Assembly (NCBI GenBank): GCA_007116755.1
Contig: SKHU01000151.1
Span: 1 to 10,595 of the forward strand
Reading direction: 5' to 3'
DNA length: 10,595 bases
Source: Alphaproteobacteria bacterium
GTDB lineage: Bacteria > Pseudomonadota > Alphaproteobacteria > Micavibrionales > CSBR16-224
In this document: piece after piece, positions 1-6,257 of the stretch
Layout of the letters: every line of letters starts with the position of its first letter
How positions within the stretch are numbered: the stretch's first letter is position 1
Made by a program: the position numbers and the translations under genes
Notes under the pieces: model-generated
Told to the model about the DNA's origin: nothing
What the model saw: the letters and a program-made list of their open reading frames with translations, nothing else
Database searches by the model: none

Positions 1-1258
1 CGTAGGACAGTGCCATGCGCCGCGCCACGGACAAATCCTCCGTCAGGCACAGGATCGGCATGGAGGGGCGCTCCCGCGCCGTGCGCAGCGCCGTCGAGCC
101 GCTGGTCGTGTAATTGACGATGGCCGCCGCCTTGATCGACGCCGCAATACGGCAGGCCGAAGCCGTAATGGCATCCGACGAGGTTTCTTCAGGATCGGGA
201 TGTTCCGCATCCATGATTTTGCGATAAAGCGGGTCTTGTTCTACATCGCGGGCAATGCGGCGCATCATCTCCGCCGCTTCGATCGGGTAATCCCCCGCTG
301 CGGTTTCCGCCGACAGCATCACCGCATCCGCCCCGTCATAGATCGCGGTGGCCACATCCGAGGCTTCCGCACGTGTCGGTGTCGGCGAGGTCACCATCGA
401 TTCCAGCATCTGCGTAGCGATAATCACGGGCTTGCCTGCCTCCCGCGCGACGCGCACAACGCGTTTTTGCACCGACGGCACTTTTTCCGCCGGAATTTCC
501 ACGCCAAGATCGCCGCGCGCCAGCATCACCGCATCGGACATATCGACAAGTTCCTGCAAATGATCAAGTGCCGATGGCTTTTCGAGTTTGACGATCAATT
601 TGGCGCGACCGTTCAAAACCTTGCGCGCCTCTGCAACATCCTGCGGACGCTGCACGAAAGACAGCGCAATCCATTCCACCCCCATTTCCACGGCGGCTTC
701 AAGGTCTTTCAAATCCTTTGCCGTCAGCGGCGAGCTTTGCAAAATTATATCGGGCAGGTTGACACCCTTGCGGTCAGAGATTTTTTTGCCGGCGATGCAT
801 TCCGCCTCAACAAAATCCTTCCCCTTTTTTATGACCCGCATTTTGACCTTGCCGTCATCAATCAAAAGATGCGCCCCGACCTCCAGCGCCTCGATCACAT
901 CGGGATGCGGCAGGCAGACGCGCTTTGCATCCCCCGGCTTTTTATCAAGGTCAAAACGCATGACATGGCCTTTTTCCAGCATTACCGGCCCGTCCTTAAA
1001 CGTGCCGACGCGGATTTTTGGCCCTTGCAGATCGGCAAACACACCGATCGGCCGGCCTGTTTCTTTTTCCACCTCGCGGATCATCGCAATACGTTCGGCG
1101 TGGTCTTTGTGGTCACCGTGCGAAAAATTCATCCGGAACACATCAACACCGCCGATATGAAACAGGTCAAAAATCATTTTTTTTGTTGCGCTGGCCGGGC
1201 CGAGCGTTGCGACAATACGCGTCTGGCGGTGCCGCCTTAGAGGATCGTATTCTTCCAT
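1..1258 (-). CDS. pyk: Pyruvate kinase, C-terminus cut by window edge
   Basis: This gene encodes pyruvate kinase, the last step of glycolysis (phosphoenolpyruvate + ADP to pyruvate + ATP), a cytoplasmic enzyme. About 419 codons are visible. Family members are usually about 470-480 residues, so roughly the last 55-60 residues of the C-terminal domain lie beyond position 1. Reading the minus strand from the ATG at 1258 gives the N-terminal TRIVATLGPAS motif, FRMNFSHG, the substrate/metal region ADLQGPKIRVG, a B domain with LLIDDGKV, the catalytic lysine region KLEKPSAL, the signature VMLARGDLGVEIP, then ATQMLESM, PTRAEASDVA and DGADAVMLSAETA. The C-terminal domain starts with TTSGSTALRTARERP. 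A stop lies in frame about 36 bases upstream of the ATG with no other ATG between, which supports this start. The Shine-Dalgarno is weak. It lies 44 bases downstream of the GNAT gene on the same strand and may be co-transcribed with it. The family call is certain; only the end is unseen. Confidence 0.97.
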   Translation of the reverse strand, partial: MEEYDPLRRHRQTRIVATLGPASATKKMIFDLFHIGGVDVFRMNFSHGDHKDHAERIAMIREVEKETGRPIGVFADLQGPKIRVGTFKDGPVMLEKGHVMRFDLDKKPGDAKRVCLPHPDVIEALEVGAHLLIDDGKVKMRVIKKGKDFVEAECIAGKKISDRKGVNLPDIILQSSPLTAKDLKDLEAAVEMGVEWIALSFVQRPQDVAEARKVLNGRAKLIVKLEKPSALDHLQELVDMSDAVMLARGDLGVEIPAEKVPSVQKRVVRVAREAGKPVIIATQMLESMVTSPTPTRAEASDVATAIYDGADAVMLSAETAAGDYPIEAAEMMRRIARDVEQDPLYRKIMDAEHPDPEETSSDAITASACRIAASIKAAAIVNYTTSGSTALRTARERPSMPILCLTEDLSVARRMALSY

Positions 1259-1302
1259 ACCGTCTTCTTTTCCCTCAAATTTTGCCTGTCCATATCATAA
1301 GG

Positions 1303-1845
1303 TCAGAGCAGTTTTTTGACCAGCTTTAAACACAAATAATCATCCACGGCGCGCATTTCTCCCGGCGTTACCGGAATATTATCATAGACAACGCCCGCGC
1401 CGTCAGGCATATAGCCGCGCCGCACGTAAAGACGCTGCGCTGCGCCGTAATCGCGGTACAGCCCCACGCCGATACCGATCTCCGCCGCGCCGCGCCGTAG
1501 CGCCTCTTCCTCGCAATGCGCGACAAGTGCCGTGCCGATTCCCGCACCGCGCAGTTCCGGCGCAACATAAAGATCCTGAATTTCGGGAATATCATTCTGC
1601 CGGAACGGGCGGTAACGCGGCATCAGCACCAGATGCGCGTATCCGGCCGGTTTTTCTCCCGCAACAGCCAGATAAACTTGCCTTTTATTTTCGTCCTGCT
1701 CTCCAAGACAGCGCTCGAAATAACCCGGCTGTTTTGTTTCCGGTCTTACGCTGTAAAGTGCCGCGATATCCGCCCCGGTCGCGCGGCGGATTTTAACGGC
1801 GGGCGCAATGCCGCCGGTTTGCGTTTCATCAGCGTCTTGACGCAT
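1303..1845 (-). CDS. GNAT-family N-acetyltransferase
   Basis: This 180-residue protein has the GNAT fold and should transfer an acetyl group from acetyl-CoA to an unknown amine. The acetyl-CoA pyrophosphate-binding motif A is visible as R99-GAG-I-G104, after the strand EIQDLYVAPEL and before the helix TALVAHCEEEALRRGA. The following LYRDYGAAQRLYVRRGYMPDG stretch is the usual motif B (Y..N/YGAA..LY...GY). The domain fills nearly the whole protein. The start at 1845 was chosen over the longer option at 1905 because AAGGTG lies just upstream. The longer version would run 76 bases into the preceding gene and add a basic tail with no family resemblance. The start overlaps the end of the yejA-like gene by 17 bases, suggesting translational coupling. 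The substrate cannot be inferred. Confidence 0.9.
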   Translation of the reverse strand: MRQDADETQTGGIAPAVKIRRATGADIAALYSVRPETKQPGYFERCLGEQDENKRQVYLAVAGEKPAGYAHLVLMPRYRPFRQNDIPEIQDLYVAPELRGAGIGTALVAHCEEEALRRGAAEIGIGVGLYRDYGAAQRLYVRRGYMPDGAGVVYDNIPVTPGEMRAVDDYLCLKLVKKLL

Positions 1846-3673
1846 CCTGCACCTTGCGGGCCTTTTCGGCATCATGCCACCACGTATGCGGCACGCCCGT
1901 ATCATATTTCGGCGGAGTTTCGGGAAAGCCGAATTTATCCCAATAGGCCAGACGGAAATAGCCGATATGCCATTGCGGGATCACATAATGATTCCAGAGC
2001 AATACGCGATCAAGTGCGCGGGTGCGGTACACAAGCTCGTCGCGGTCGGGCGCGTGGATCACCTTGTCGATCAGCGCATCGATAACCGGATTTTTAATCC
2101 CCATGATGTTATAGCTGCCGCGTTCATCGGCTTTTTCCGAATGCCAGAAGTCGCGCTGCTCGTTCCCCGGTGACAGCGACTGGCCGAAACTGCGCACAAT
2201 CATATCGAAATCGAAATCATCGATACGCGCCTGATACTGGCTGGTATCGACAACGCGCATCGTGGCCTTGACACCGATACGCTCCAGATTTTGTATAAAC
2301 GGTGCCACCCAGCGCTCGAAAGCCGGGCTGACCAGCAGGATTTCAAAACGCAGCGCCGCGCCGTCTTTTTCCCGTATACCGGTATCGCGGTTCAGCGCCC
2401 AGCCCGCCCCGTCAAGCAACTCGGCGGCGCGGCGCAGATTGCCGCGTATGCCGCGGCCGCTGCCGTCGGTTTCCGGCGGCGTGTATTCTTTTGTGAAAAC
2501 CTCTTCGGGCAGAATATCGCGAAACGCTTCCAGAATTTCCAATTCGCGCCCCTCCGGCAGACCGGAGGATTCCAGTTCGGAATTGGAGAAATAGCTGCTG
2601 CTGCGCACATAAGTGCCGTGGGCAAATTGCCGGTTCGACCATTCAAAGTCAAATGCATAAGCCAAAGCCTTGCGCACATCACGATCGGCAAAAAACGGAC
2701 GGCGCGTATTATAGGCAAAGGCCTGCAAGCCCTGCGGCCGCTGATGTTCCTGTTTGCGTTTGACGATGCGTCCGTCACGCACGGCAGGCGCGTCATATCC
2801 CGTTGCCCATTCGCGCGCCACGGTTTCCTGCTTGTAATCATACTCCCCGGCCAGAAATGCCTGATGCGCGACCGACTGGTCGCGGTAATAGATAAACACC
2901 AGACGGTCAAAATTATACTGCCCCTTATTCACCGGCAGATCCGCCGCCCACCAGTCTTTGACGCGTTCATAAACGATGCGCCGCCCCGGCTGTACATCGG
3001 CGATTTTATAAGGGCCGCTGCCAGGCGGCGGCTCCAGCGTCGTGCGGTTGAATTCGCGGTCTTCCGCCTCCCAGTAATGTTTCGGCATAACAGGAATCTG
3101 GCCGATAATCAGCGGCAATTCGCGGTTGCCTGCAACATTGAACACAAAGCGGATTTGATGCGGGTTTTCGATCTCCACACGCTCGACATTGGCGTAATAG
3201 GAACGGAAAAACGGCCGCCCCTTTTCCATCAGCGTACGGAAGCTCCATTTGATATCTTCCGCCGTCAGCGGCTTGCCGTCGTGCCAGCGCGCCTCCTCCC
3301 GCAGGTAAAACCTGACCCAGCTGCGGTCTTCGTCCATTTCAAAACTTTCGGCAATCTGGCCGTATTGCGAAAACGGCTCGTCATCGGAACTGTCCAGCAG
3401 CGACTGATAGATCATTGCACTGCCTATTGCGGGATTGCCGCGCAGAATATAGGGGTTGAGGCTGTCAAATGTGCCGATGGCCGACATGCGTATCTCCCCG
3501 CCTTTGGGCGCATCGGGATTGACGTAATCAAAATGCGTGAAATCCGCCCCGTATTTCGGTTCGCCGTGCATCGCCACACCGTAAAGCGGTCCGAGAACCT
3601 CCCCGTCTTCGGCATTCGCCGCAGAGGAAAATATCAGAAGCACGGCCAATAGGCCTGTCAGAATGCGGATCAT
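1829..3673 (-). CDS. YejA-like extracellular solute-binding protein (family 5)
   Basis: A 614-residue periplasmic binding protein of the SBP_bac_5 family (peptide/nickel class), closest in feel to E. coli YejA, the binding component of the YejABEF peptide (microcin C) importer, which is of similar length. A Sec signal peptide covers residues 1-21: a basic start MIR, the hydrophobic core LTGLLAVLLIF, and the cleavage region SSAANA before EDG. The mature N-terminus has the family hallmarks HFDYVNPDAPKGG, GTFDSLNPYILRG, then FYLREEARWHDGKPLTAEDI and later DRDVRKALAYAFDFEW. The C-terminus PPKYDTGVPHTWWHDAEKA also matches YejA style. The start has GGAG six bases upstream. No yejB, yejE or yejF gene follows: a GNAT gene (17-base overlap) and pyk come next. 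The permease and ATPase must therefore lie elsewhere, or this protein serves another importer. The family is secure; the ligand is not. Confidence 0.93.
   Translation of the reverse strand: MIRILTGLLAVLLIFSSAANAEDGEVLGPLYGVAMHGEPKYGADFTHFDYVNPDAPKGGEIRMSAIGTFDSLNPYILRGNPAIGSAMIYQSLLDSSDDEPFSQYGQIAESFEMDEDRSWVRFYLREEARWHDGKPLTAEDIKWSFRTLMEKGRPFFRSYYANVERVEIENPHQIRFVFNVAGNRELPLIIGQIPVMPKHYWEAEDREFNRTTLEPPPGSGPYKIADVQPGRRIVYERVKDWWAADLPVNKGQYNFDRLVFIYYRDQSVAHQAFLAGEYDYKQETVAREWATGYDAPAVRDGRIVKRKQEHQRPQGLQAFAYNTRRPFFADRDVRKALAYAFDFEWSNRQFAHGTYVRSSSYFSNSELESSGLPEGRELEILEAFRDILPEEVFTKEYTPPETDGSGRGIRGNLRRAAELLDGAGWALNRDTGIREKDGAALRFEILLVSPAFERWVAPFIQNLERIGVKATMRVVDTSQYQARIDDFDFDMIVRSFGQSLSPGNEQRDFWHSEKADERGSYNIMGIKNPVIDALIDKVIHAPDRDELVYRTRALDRVLLWNHYVIPQWHIGYFRLAYWDKFGFPETPPKYDTGVPHTWWHDAEKARKVQDASRR
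1850..1855 (-). promoter_or_regulatory. Ribosome binding site that sets the GNAT start
   Basis: Minus-strand AAGGTG sits inside the last codons of the yejA-like gene. Its AAGG core is 6 bases from the ATG at 1845. This favours 1845 over the upstream ATG codons at 1905, 1875 and 1872. Confidence 0.6.
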
Positions 3674-3851
3674 TTTTTTCTCCGTTTTTAAAAAATAGTT
3701 TCAAACAGCATAGGCGGCTATGGCGGTATTTGCAAAATGATTCGGGAGGAAAATACCCCCTTACCCTGAAAGACACTCTCTGTTAACATTTGCGTGATAG
3801 ATTGAATGCAGCCATATCACTCTACACCAAAATAACGGAGGGTTTTAAACC
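3674..3851. promoter_or_regulatory. Divergent intergenic region between yejA-like and YceI operons
   Basis: This 178-base gap separates two outward-facing genes and must hold both promoters. The minus-strand promoter is listed separately. On the plus strand the ribosome site GGAGGG (3837-3842) sits 9 bases before the ATG at 3852. I see only a weak plus-strand promoter candidate: TTGCGT at 3790-3795, then CATATC after 17 bases, a poor -10. The YceI operon may therefore use an activator or an alternative sigma factor. No convincing operator dyad is seen. Confidence 0.45.
3707..3735 (-). promoter_or_regulatory. Candidate sigma-70 promoter for the yejA-like gene
   Basis: Read on the minus strand: TTGCAA (3730-3735), a 17-base spacer, then TATGCT (3707-3712), each 4 of 6 bases to consensus. 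The expected transcript start is about 30 bases upstream of the ATG at 3673, and GGAG at 3680-3683 serves as the ribosome site. It would drive yejA-like, GNAT and perhaps pyk. Confidence 0.5.
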
Positions 3852-4466
3852 ATGCGTATCCTGACATTTCTTTTTGCCGCCATACTGGTTTTCGGTTTTG
3901 TGAAACCGGCCGCGGCGGAACTGCCGCGTTTTGAATTCGACAAGGCGCATACCTCGATTGTCTTTTACGTCGACCATCTCGGCTTTGCCAAATCGACGGG
4001 ACGTTTTCTGGATTTTCACGGCGGTTTCACTTTTGACCCCGCACGCGTGACCGAATCGGAAATTGACGTGACGATCAAAACCGCCAGCATCGTCATGCAT
4101 GACGACCGCTGGGATGCACATATGAAGAACGAGGATTTCTTCGATGTCGAAAACCATCCCGACATGCATTTCCGCTCGACCGATATTGAAGTAACCGGCG
4201 AGAATACCGGAAAAGTCACCGGCGATCTGACGCTGCTGGGTGTGACAAAACCCGTCACGCTGGATGTGACCTTCAACAAGGCCGACATGCATCCGCGCCG
4301 CCCGTGGTATATGGCCGGTTTTTCGGCAACGGGCACGCTGAAACGCTCCGAATTCGGCATGACCTACGGTCTGCCCGCCGTCGGGGATGAAGTTGAATTC
4401 CGCATCGAGGTCGAAGGCTATTACGAGGTCAAAGACACGCTGACGGCGGAAGATAAAAAGAACTGA
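3852..4466 (+). CDS. YceI-family periplasmic protein (first copy)
   Basis: A 204-residue protein of the YceI family, lipocalin-like beta barrels that in characterised members bind polyprenyl or quinone-like lipids in the periplasm. Residues 1-22 form a Sec signal peptide ending AAA before ELPRFEF. The mature part shows the full family pattern: FEFDKAHTSIVFYVDHLGFAKSTGRF, FTFDPA, a strand with VTIKTASI, then WDAHMKNEDFFDVENHPDMHFRS, and GDLTLLGVTKPVTLDVTF, ending FSATGTLKRSEFGMTYG and VEFRIEVEGYYE. GGAGGG 9 bases upstream fixes the start. It is first in an operon with a cytochrome b561 (12-base gap) and a second YceI protein, like the yceI-yceJ pair of E. coli. The ligand is unproven; transport or stabilisation of an isoprenoid or quinone for the cytochrome is inference. 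Confidence 0.95.
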   Translation: MRILTFLFAAILVFGFVKPAAAELPRFEFDKAHTSIVFYVDHLGFAKSTGRFLDFHGGFTFDPARVTESEIDVTIKTASIVMHDDRWDAHMKNEDFFDVENHPDMHFRSTDIEVTGENTGKVTGDLTLLGVTKPVTLDVTFNKADMHPRRPWYMAGFSATGTLKRSEFGMTYGLPAVGDEVEFRIEVEGYYEVKDTLTAEDKKN

Positions 4467-4478
4467 GCCCGAAAAAAC

Positions 4479-5024
4479 ATGGCGCTGAAAAATACGCAAA
4501 GCAGTTACGGCGCGATCAGCCGGTTGTTCCACTGGCTGGTCGCCCTGCTTGTTTTCGGGTTGATCGCCGCAGGGCTTTACATGACGCGGCAGACACCCTC
4601 GCCGGATATTTTCAAACTCTACGGGCTGCACAAATCCGTCGGCATTACCGTTTTGTTTCTTGCCGTATTGCGGCTGATCTGGCGGCTTGCCAATAAAACG
4701 CCGAAGATGCTCGGCCTTGACCGCCCGTGGGAAAAATACGCCGCACATACCGTACACGGCCTGATGTATCTGTGCCTGTTTTTGATGCCGCTTTCGGGAT
4801 GGGTGATGTCCTCCGCCGCAGGGATTCCCGTACGGGTTTTTGATCTGTTCACCCTGCCCGACCTGGTCGCAGCCGGCAATGAAACCCGCAAGCTGGCGCA
4901 GACCGTACACGAATATACCGCCTATACGCTGATATTTCTGATCCTTGCCCATAGCGGTGCGGCGTTGATGCACCATTTCGTCAAAAAAGACCGGACGCTT
5001 GTCCGCATGATTAAAGGAGAATAA
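4479..5024 (+). CDS. Cytochrome b561 family membrane protein
   Basis: A 181-residue four-helix inner-membrane dihaem cytochrome of the bacterial b561 (CybB/YceJ) type, which passes electrons between the quinone pool and a partner, for instance in superoxide or quinol oxidation. Four hydrophobic segments are visible at about residues 17-35, 50-70, 90-112 and 145-165. The likely haem ligands are H18, H51, H144 and H158. The spacings H18-H51 (33) and H144-H158 (14) match the ligand spacings I recall for E. coli CybB. Other features of the family are SRLFHW at the start, the helix 2 LHKSVG motif, and PLSGWVMS after helix 3. The start follows the first YceI gene by 12 bases and has no good Shine-Dalgarno, so translation may be coupled. 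It is flanked on both sides by YceI genes, which suggests a shared redox or lipid-handling role. Confidence 0.95.
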   Translation: MALKNTQSSYGAISRLFHWLVALLVFGLIAAGLYMTRQTPSPDIFKLYGLHKSVGITVLFLAVLRLIWRLANKTPKMLGLDRPWEKYAAHTVHGLMYLCLFLMPLSGWVMSSAAGIPVRVFDLFTLPDLVAAGNETRKLAQTVHEYTAYTLIFLILAHSGAALMHHFVKKDRTLVRMIKGE

Positions 5025-5028
5025 CGTC

Positions 5029-5646
5029 ATGCTCCGCATTACTGCTGCAACCGCGCTGGCTCTTGTCCTGTTTTTTCCCGTTACGGCTACCGCCGAAAAC
5101 GTGTCCGAAAGCGCGTCCGAAAACACTGCGCCGCAATGGCATATGGTGAAAGAGGAGAGTTCCATCATCTTCAATGCCAAACAGATGGGGTCGGACATCC
5201 GCGGACGCATCGAGAATTTCGAGGCGGAGATTTTCTTCGACCCCGAGGCACTTTCCGAAAGCCGCGTCACCGTCACGGTTTATGCCGACAGCATCAATTC
5301 GGATTACGACACGCGCGACGATACGCTGAAAGGGCCGGAATGGTTTGCTGCCGACCGCTATCCGGCCGTTACCTACCAATGTGCGGATTTTGAACGCACC
5401 GACAGCACGGCGGAAGACGGCACATATCTCTGCCGCGGCGAATTGACAATCCGCGAGGTGACCGCGCCGCTGGACTTGCCCTTCCGCCTGACCATTGCTA
5501 AAGATAACGGTAAAAATGTTGCCCGTATGACATCGGAAACCGTGATGCAACGGCTGCAATACAGGCTGGGGCGCGGCGACTGGGCTGATTCGTCGATCAT
5601 TCACAATGATGTACGGCTTGAGATCAGCGTTACAGCCCATAAATAA
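5029..5646 (+). CDS. YceI-family periplasmic protein (second, divergent copy)
   Basis: A 205-residue YceI-like protein, third in the operon. A Sec signal peptide spans residues 1-22 (ends TATA before ENVSES). The domain starts about residue 36 with WHMVKEESSIIFNAKQMGSDIRG and contains FEAEIFFDPEAL, VTVYADSINSDYDTRDDTLKGPEWFAADRYP and GELTIREVTAPLDLPFRL, a clear YceI pattern. It differs strongly from the first copy. In particular it has C118 and C135 in what should be neighbouring strands, a possible disulfide absent from copy one. The start is fixed by AAAGGAG at 5013-5019, inside the end of the b561 gene, 9 bases before the ATG; the gap to b561 is only 4 bases. The role is inferred from the family: lipid or quinone binding in the periplasm. 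Confidence 0.93.
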   Translation: MLRITAATALALVLFFPVTATAENVSESASENTAPQWHMVKEESSIIFNAKQMGSDIRGRIENFEAEIFFDPEALSESRVTVTVYADSINSDYDTRDDTLKGPEWFAADRYPAVTYQCADFERTDSTAEDGTYLCRGELTIREVTAPLDLPFRLTIAKDNGKNVARMTSETVMQRLQYRLGRGDWADSSIIHNDVRLEISVTAHK

Positions 5647-5677
5647 ACATTATATATCAGTAGCTTAATTTTTCCCC

Positions 5678-5701
5678 AATCTTATTATTTGACATAAGAT
5701 T
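5678..5701. repeat. Perfect inverted repeat over the -35 box
   Basis: AATCTTAT (5678-5685) and ATAAGATT (5694-5701) are perfect 8-base complements separated by 8 bases. The TTGACA -35 box of the next promoter starts in the spacer and ends at the first base of the right arm. This is the geometry expected of an operator for a dimeric regulator. Alternatively it could be a weak AT-rich terminator for the YceI operon, since TTATTATG follows the right arm. Confidence 0.5.
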
Positions 5702-5716
5702 TTATTATGCTATGAT
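5689..5716 (+). promoter_or_regulatory. Strong sigma-70 promoter with extended -10
   Basis: TTGACA (5689-5694) is an exact -35. After 16 bases comes TATGAT (5711-5716), 5 of 6 to consensus, preceded by TGC, which makes an extended -10 (TGnTATGAT). The expected start is near 5723, giving a leader of about 55 bases before the ATG at 5778. It lies 40 bases past the end of the YceI operon and drives the 98-aa gene alone. Confidence 0.8.
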
Positions 5717-5777
5717 GTATGAACAAAAGGTTAACATGTGTACCAACACTTGAGGTAGCAAGAGGGATTTTGAGAAG

Positions 5778-6074
5778 ATGAAAAACACATTGCGCGAAGT
5801 TTTTGCAAGCGTCTCCGGCGCGCTCGGTATGCTGACAGGTGACGGATATGCTTACGGCTATCAGGCCGGTACGAATGCATTTGATTATATGAGCACGGCT
5901 TTTGCCGGCGCGGCGAAAAAAGCCGGAAAGCTCGCAGAAGAAACCGTTGCCTACACCACCGCCGCCATGTCGATGCTCTCGGGCGAAGGTGCGAATTACG
6001 GCTATGCCGTGGCCAAGGATAATATCGCTTACGCCAAAACCGCCTACGGCGCGCGTTTCGGCAAGCGTAAATAA
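5778..6074 (+). CDS. Small protein of two tandem Gly/Tyr-rich repeats, unknown function
   Basis: I do not recognise this 98-residue protein. It has no signal peptide and no clear membrane span; it is rich in Ala, Gly, Tyr and Lys and ends in a basic tail (RFGKRK). It is an internal duplication: residues 18-42 (MLTGDGYAYGY...Y..TAF) align without gaps to residues 66-90 (MLSGEGANYGY...Y..TAY) at an offset of 48, with 10 of 25 identical and several conservative changes (T/S, D/E, N/D, F/Y). Each unit reads as a short helix, a Gly turn (TGDG or SGEG), the YGY motif, then an amphipathic helix; the helix AGAAKKAGKLAEETVAYTTAA links the two. AGAGGG 11 bases upstream, plus GAGAAG next to the ATG, support the start. 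It is a single-gene unit between a very strong promoter and a strong terminator, so it should be highly expressed. A structural or nucleic-acid/protein-binding role is speculation. Confidence 0.85.
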   Translation: MKNTLREVFASVSGALGMLTGDGYAYGYQAGTNAFDYMSTAFAGAAKKAGKLAEETVAYTTAAMSMLSGEGANYGYAVAKDNIAYAKTAYGARFGKRK

Positions 6075-6103
6075 ATATAGAGTTCAACACCCTGTAACGT
6101 CCA

Positions 6104-6142
6104 AAAGCGGCGCGGCACACCCCCGCGCCGCTTTATATTTTT
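6104..6142 (+). terminator. Intrinsic terminator after the 98-aa gene
   Basis: A perfect 12-base-pair stem, AAAGCGGCGCGG (6104-6115) with CCGCGCCGCTTT (6123-6134), has a 7-base loop and is followed by ATATTTTT. It starts 30 bases after the stop codon at 6074. The A-rich left and T-rich right ends could let it work in both directions. Confidence 0.92.
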
Positions 6143-6193
6143 GCCTCCGCCCCTCTCTACAACATGACAATAGAACAACATCCTGCAATCCGA

Positions 6194-6222
6194 TTGACAC
6201 GGGGTTTTATTTTCGATATAAA
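6194..6222 (+). promoter_or_regulatory. Near-consensus sigma-70 promoter for the 190-aa gene
   Basis: TTGACA (6194-6199), a 17-base spacer, then TATAAA (6217-6222), 5 of 6 to consensus. Transcription should begin near 6229. That leaves a leader of about 28 bases to the ATG at 6258, or only about 10 bases to the ATG at 6240. Confidence 0.78.
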
Positions 6223-6243
6223 TTTAACATCATATATTAATGT

Positions 6244-6248
6244 CGGAG
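6244..6248 (+). promoter_or_regulatory. Ribosome binding site that sets the start at 6258
   Basis: CGGAG lies 9 bases before the ATG at 6258. The earlier in-frame ATG at 6240 has only AT-rich sequence upstream and too little leader for a ribosome site. Confidence 0.65.
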
Positions 6249-6257
6249 ATCAGCTTC

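Noticed and set aside
200..1240. Long plus-strand ORF opposite pyruvate kinase
   Set aside because: It is antisense to a pyk reading frame with all catalytic motifs. Its own translation is rich in His, Arg and Phe and lacks any domain pattern.
1846..1905. Longer N-terminus for the GNAT protein
   Set aside because: The extra 20 residues (Arg- and Met-rich) overlap the yejA-like coding end, and the good ribosome site points to 1845.
2291..3652. 453-codon plus-strand ORF opposite the yejA-like gene
   Set aside because: It is a shadow of a well-supported gene with signal peptide and family motifs, with no ribosome site or recognisable domain.
3822..5276. 484-codon minus-strand ORF opposite the YceI-b561-YceI operon
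   Set aside because: It runs antisense across three recognised genes and their junctions; long open frames opposite GC-rich coding DNA are expected by chance.
6206..6222. TTTAT/ATAAA dyad over the -10 of the 190-aa gene promoter
   Set aside because: Five AT base pairs in AT-rich DNA are likely by chance, and the right arm is largely the -10 box itself.
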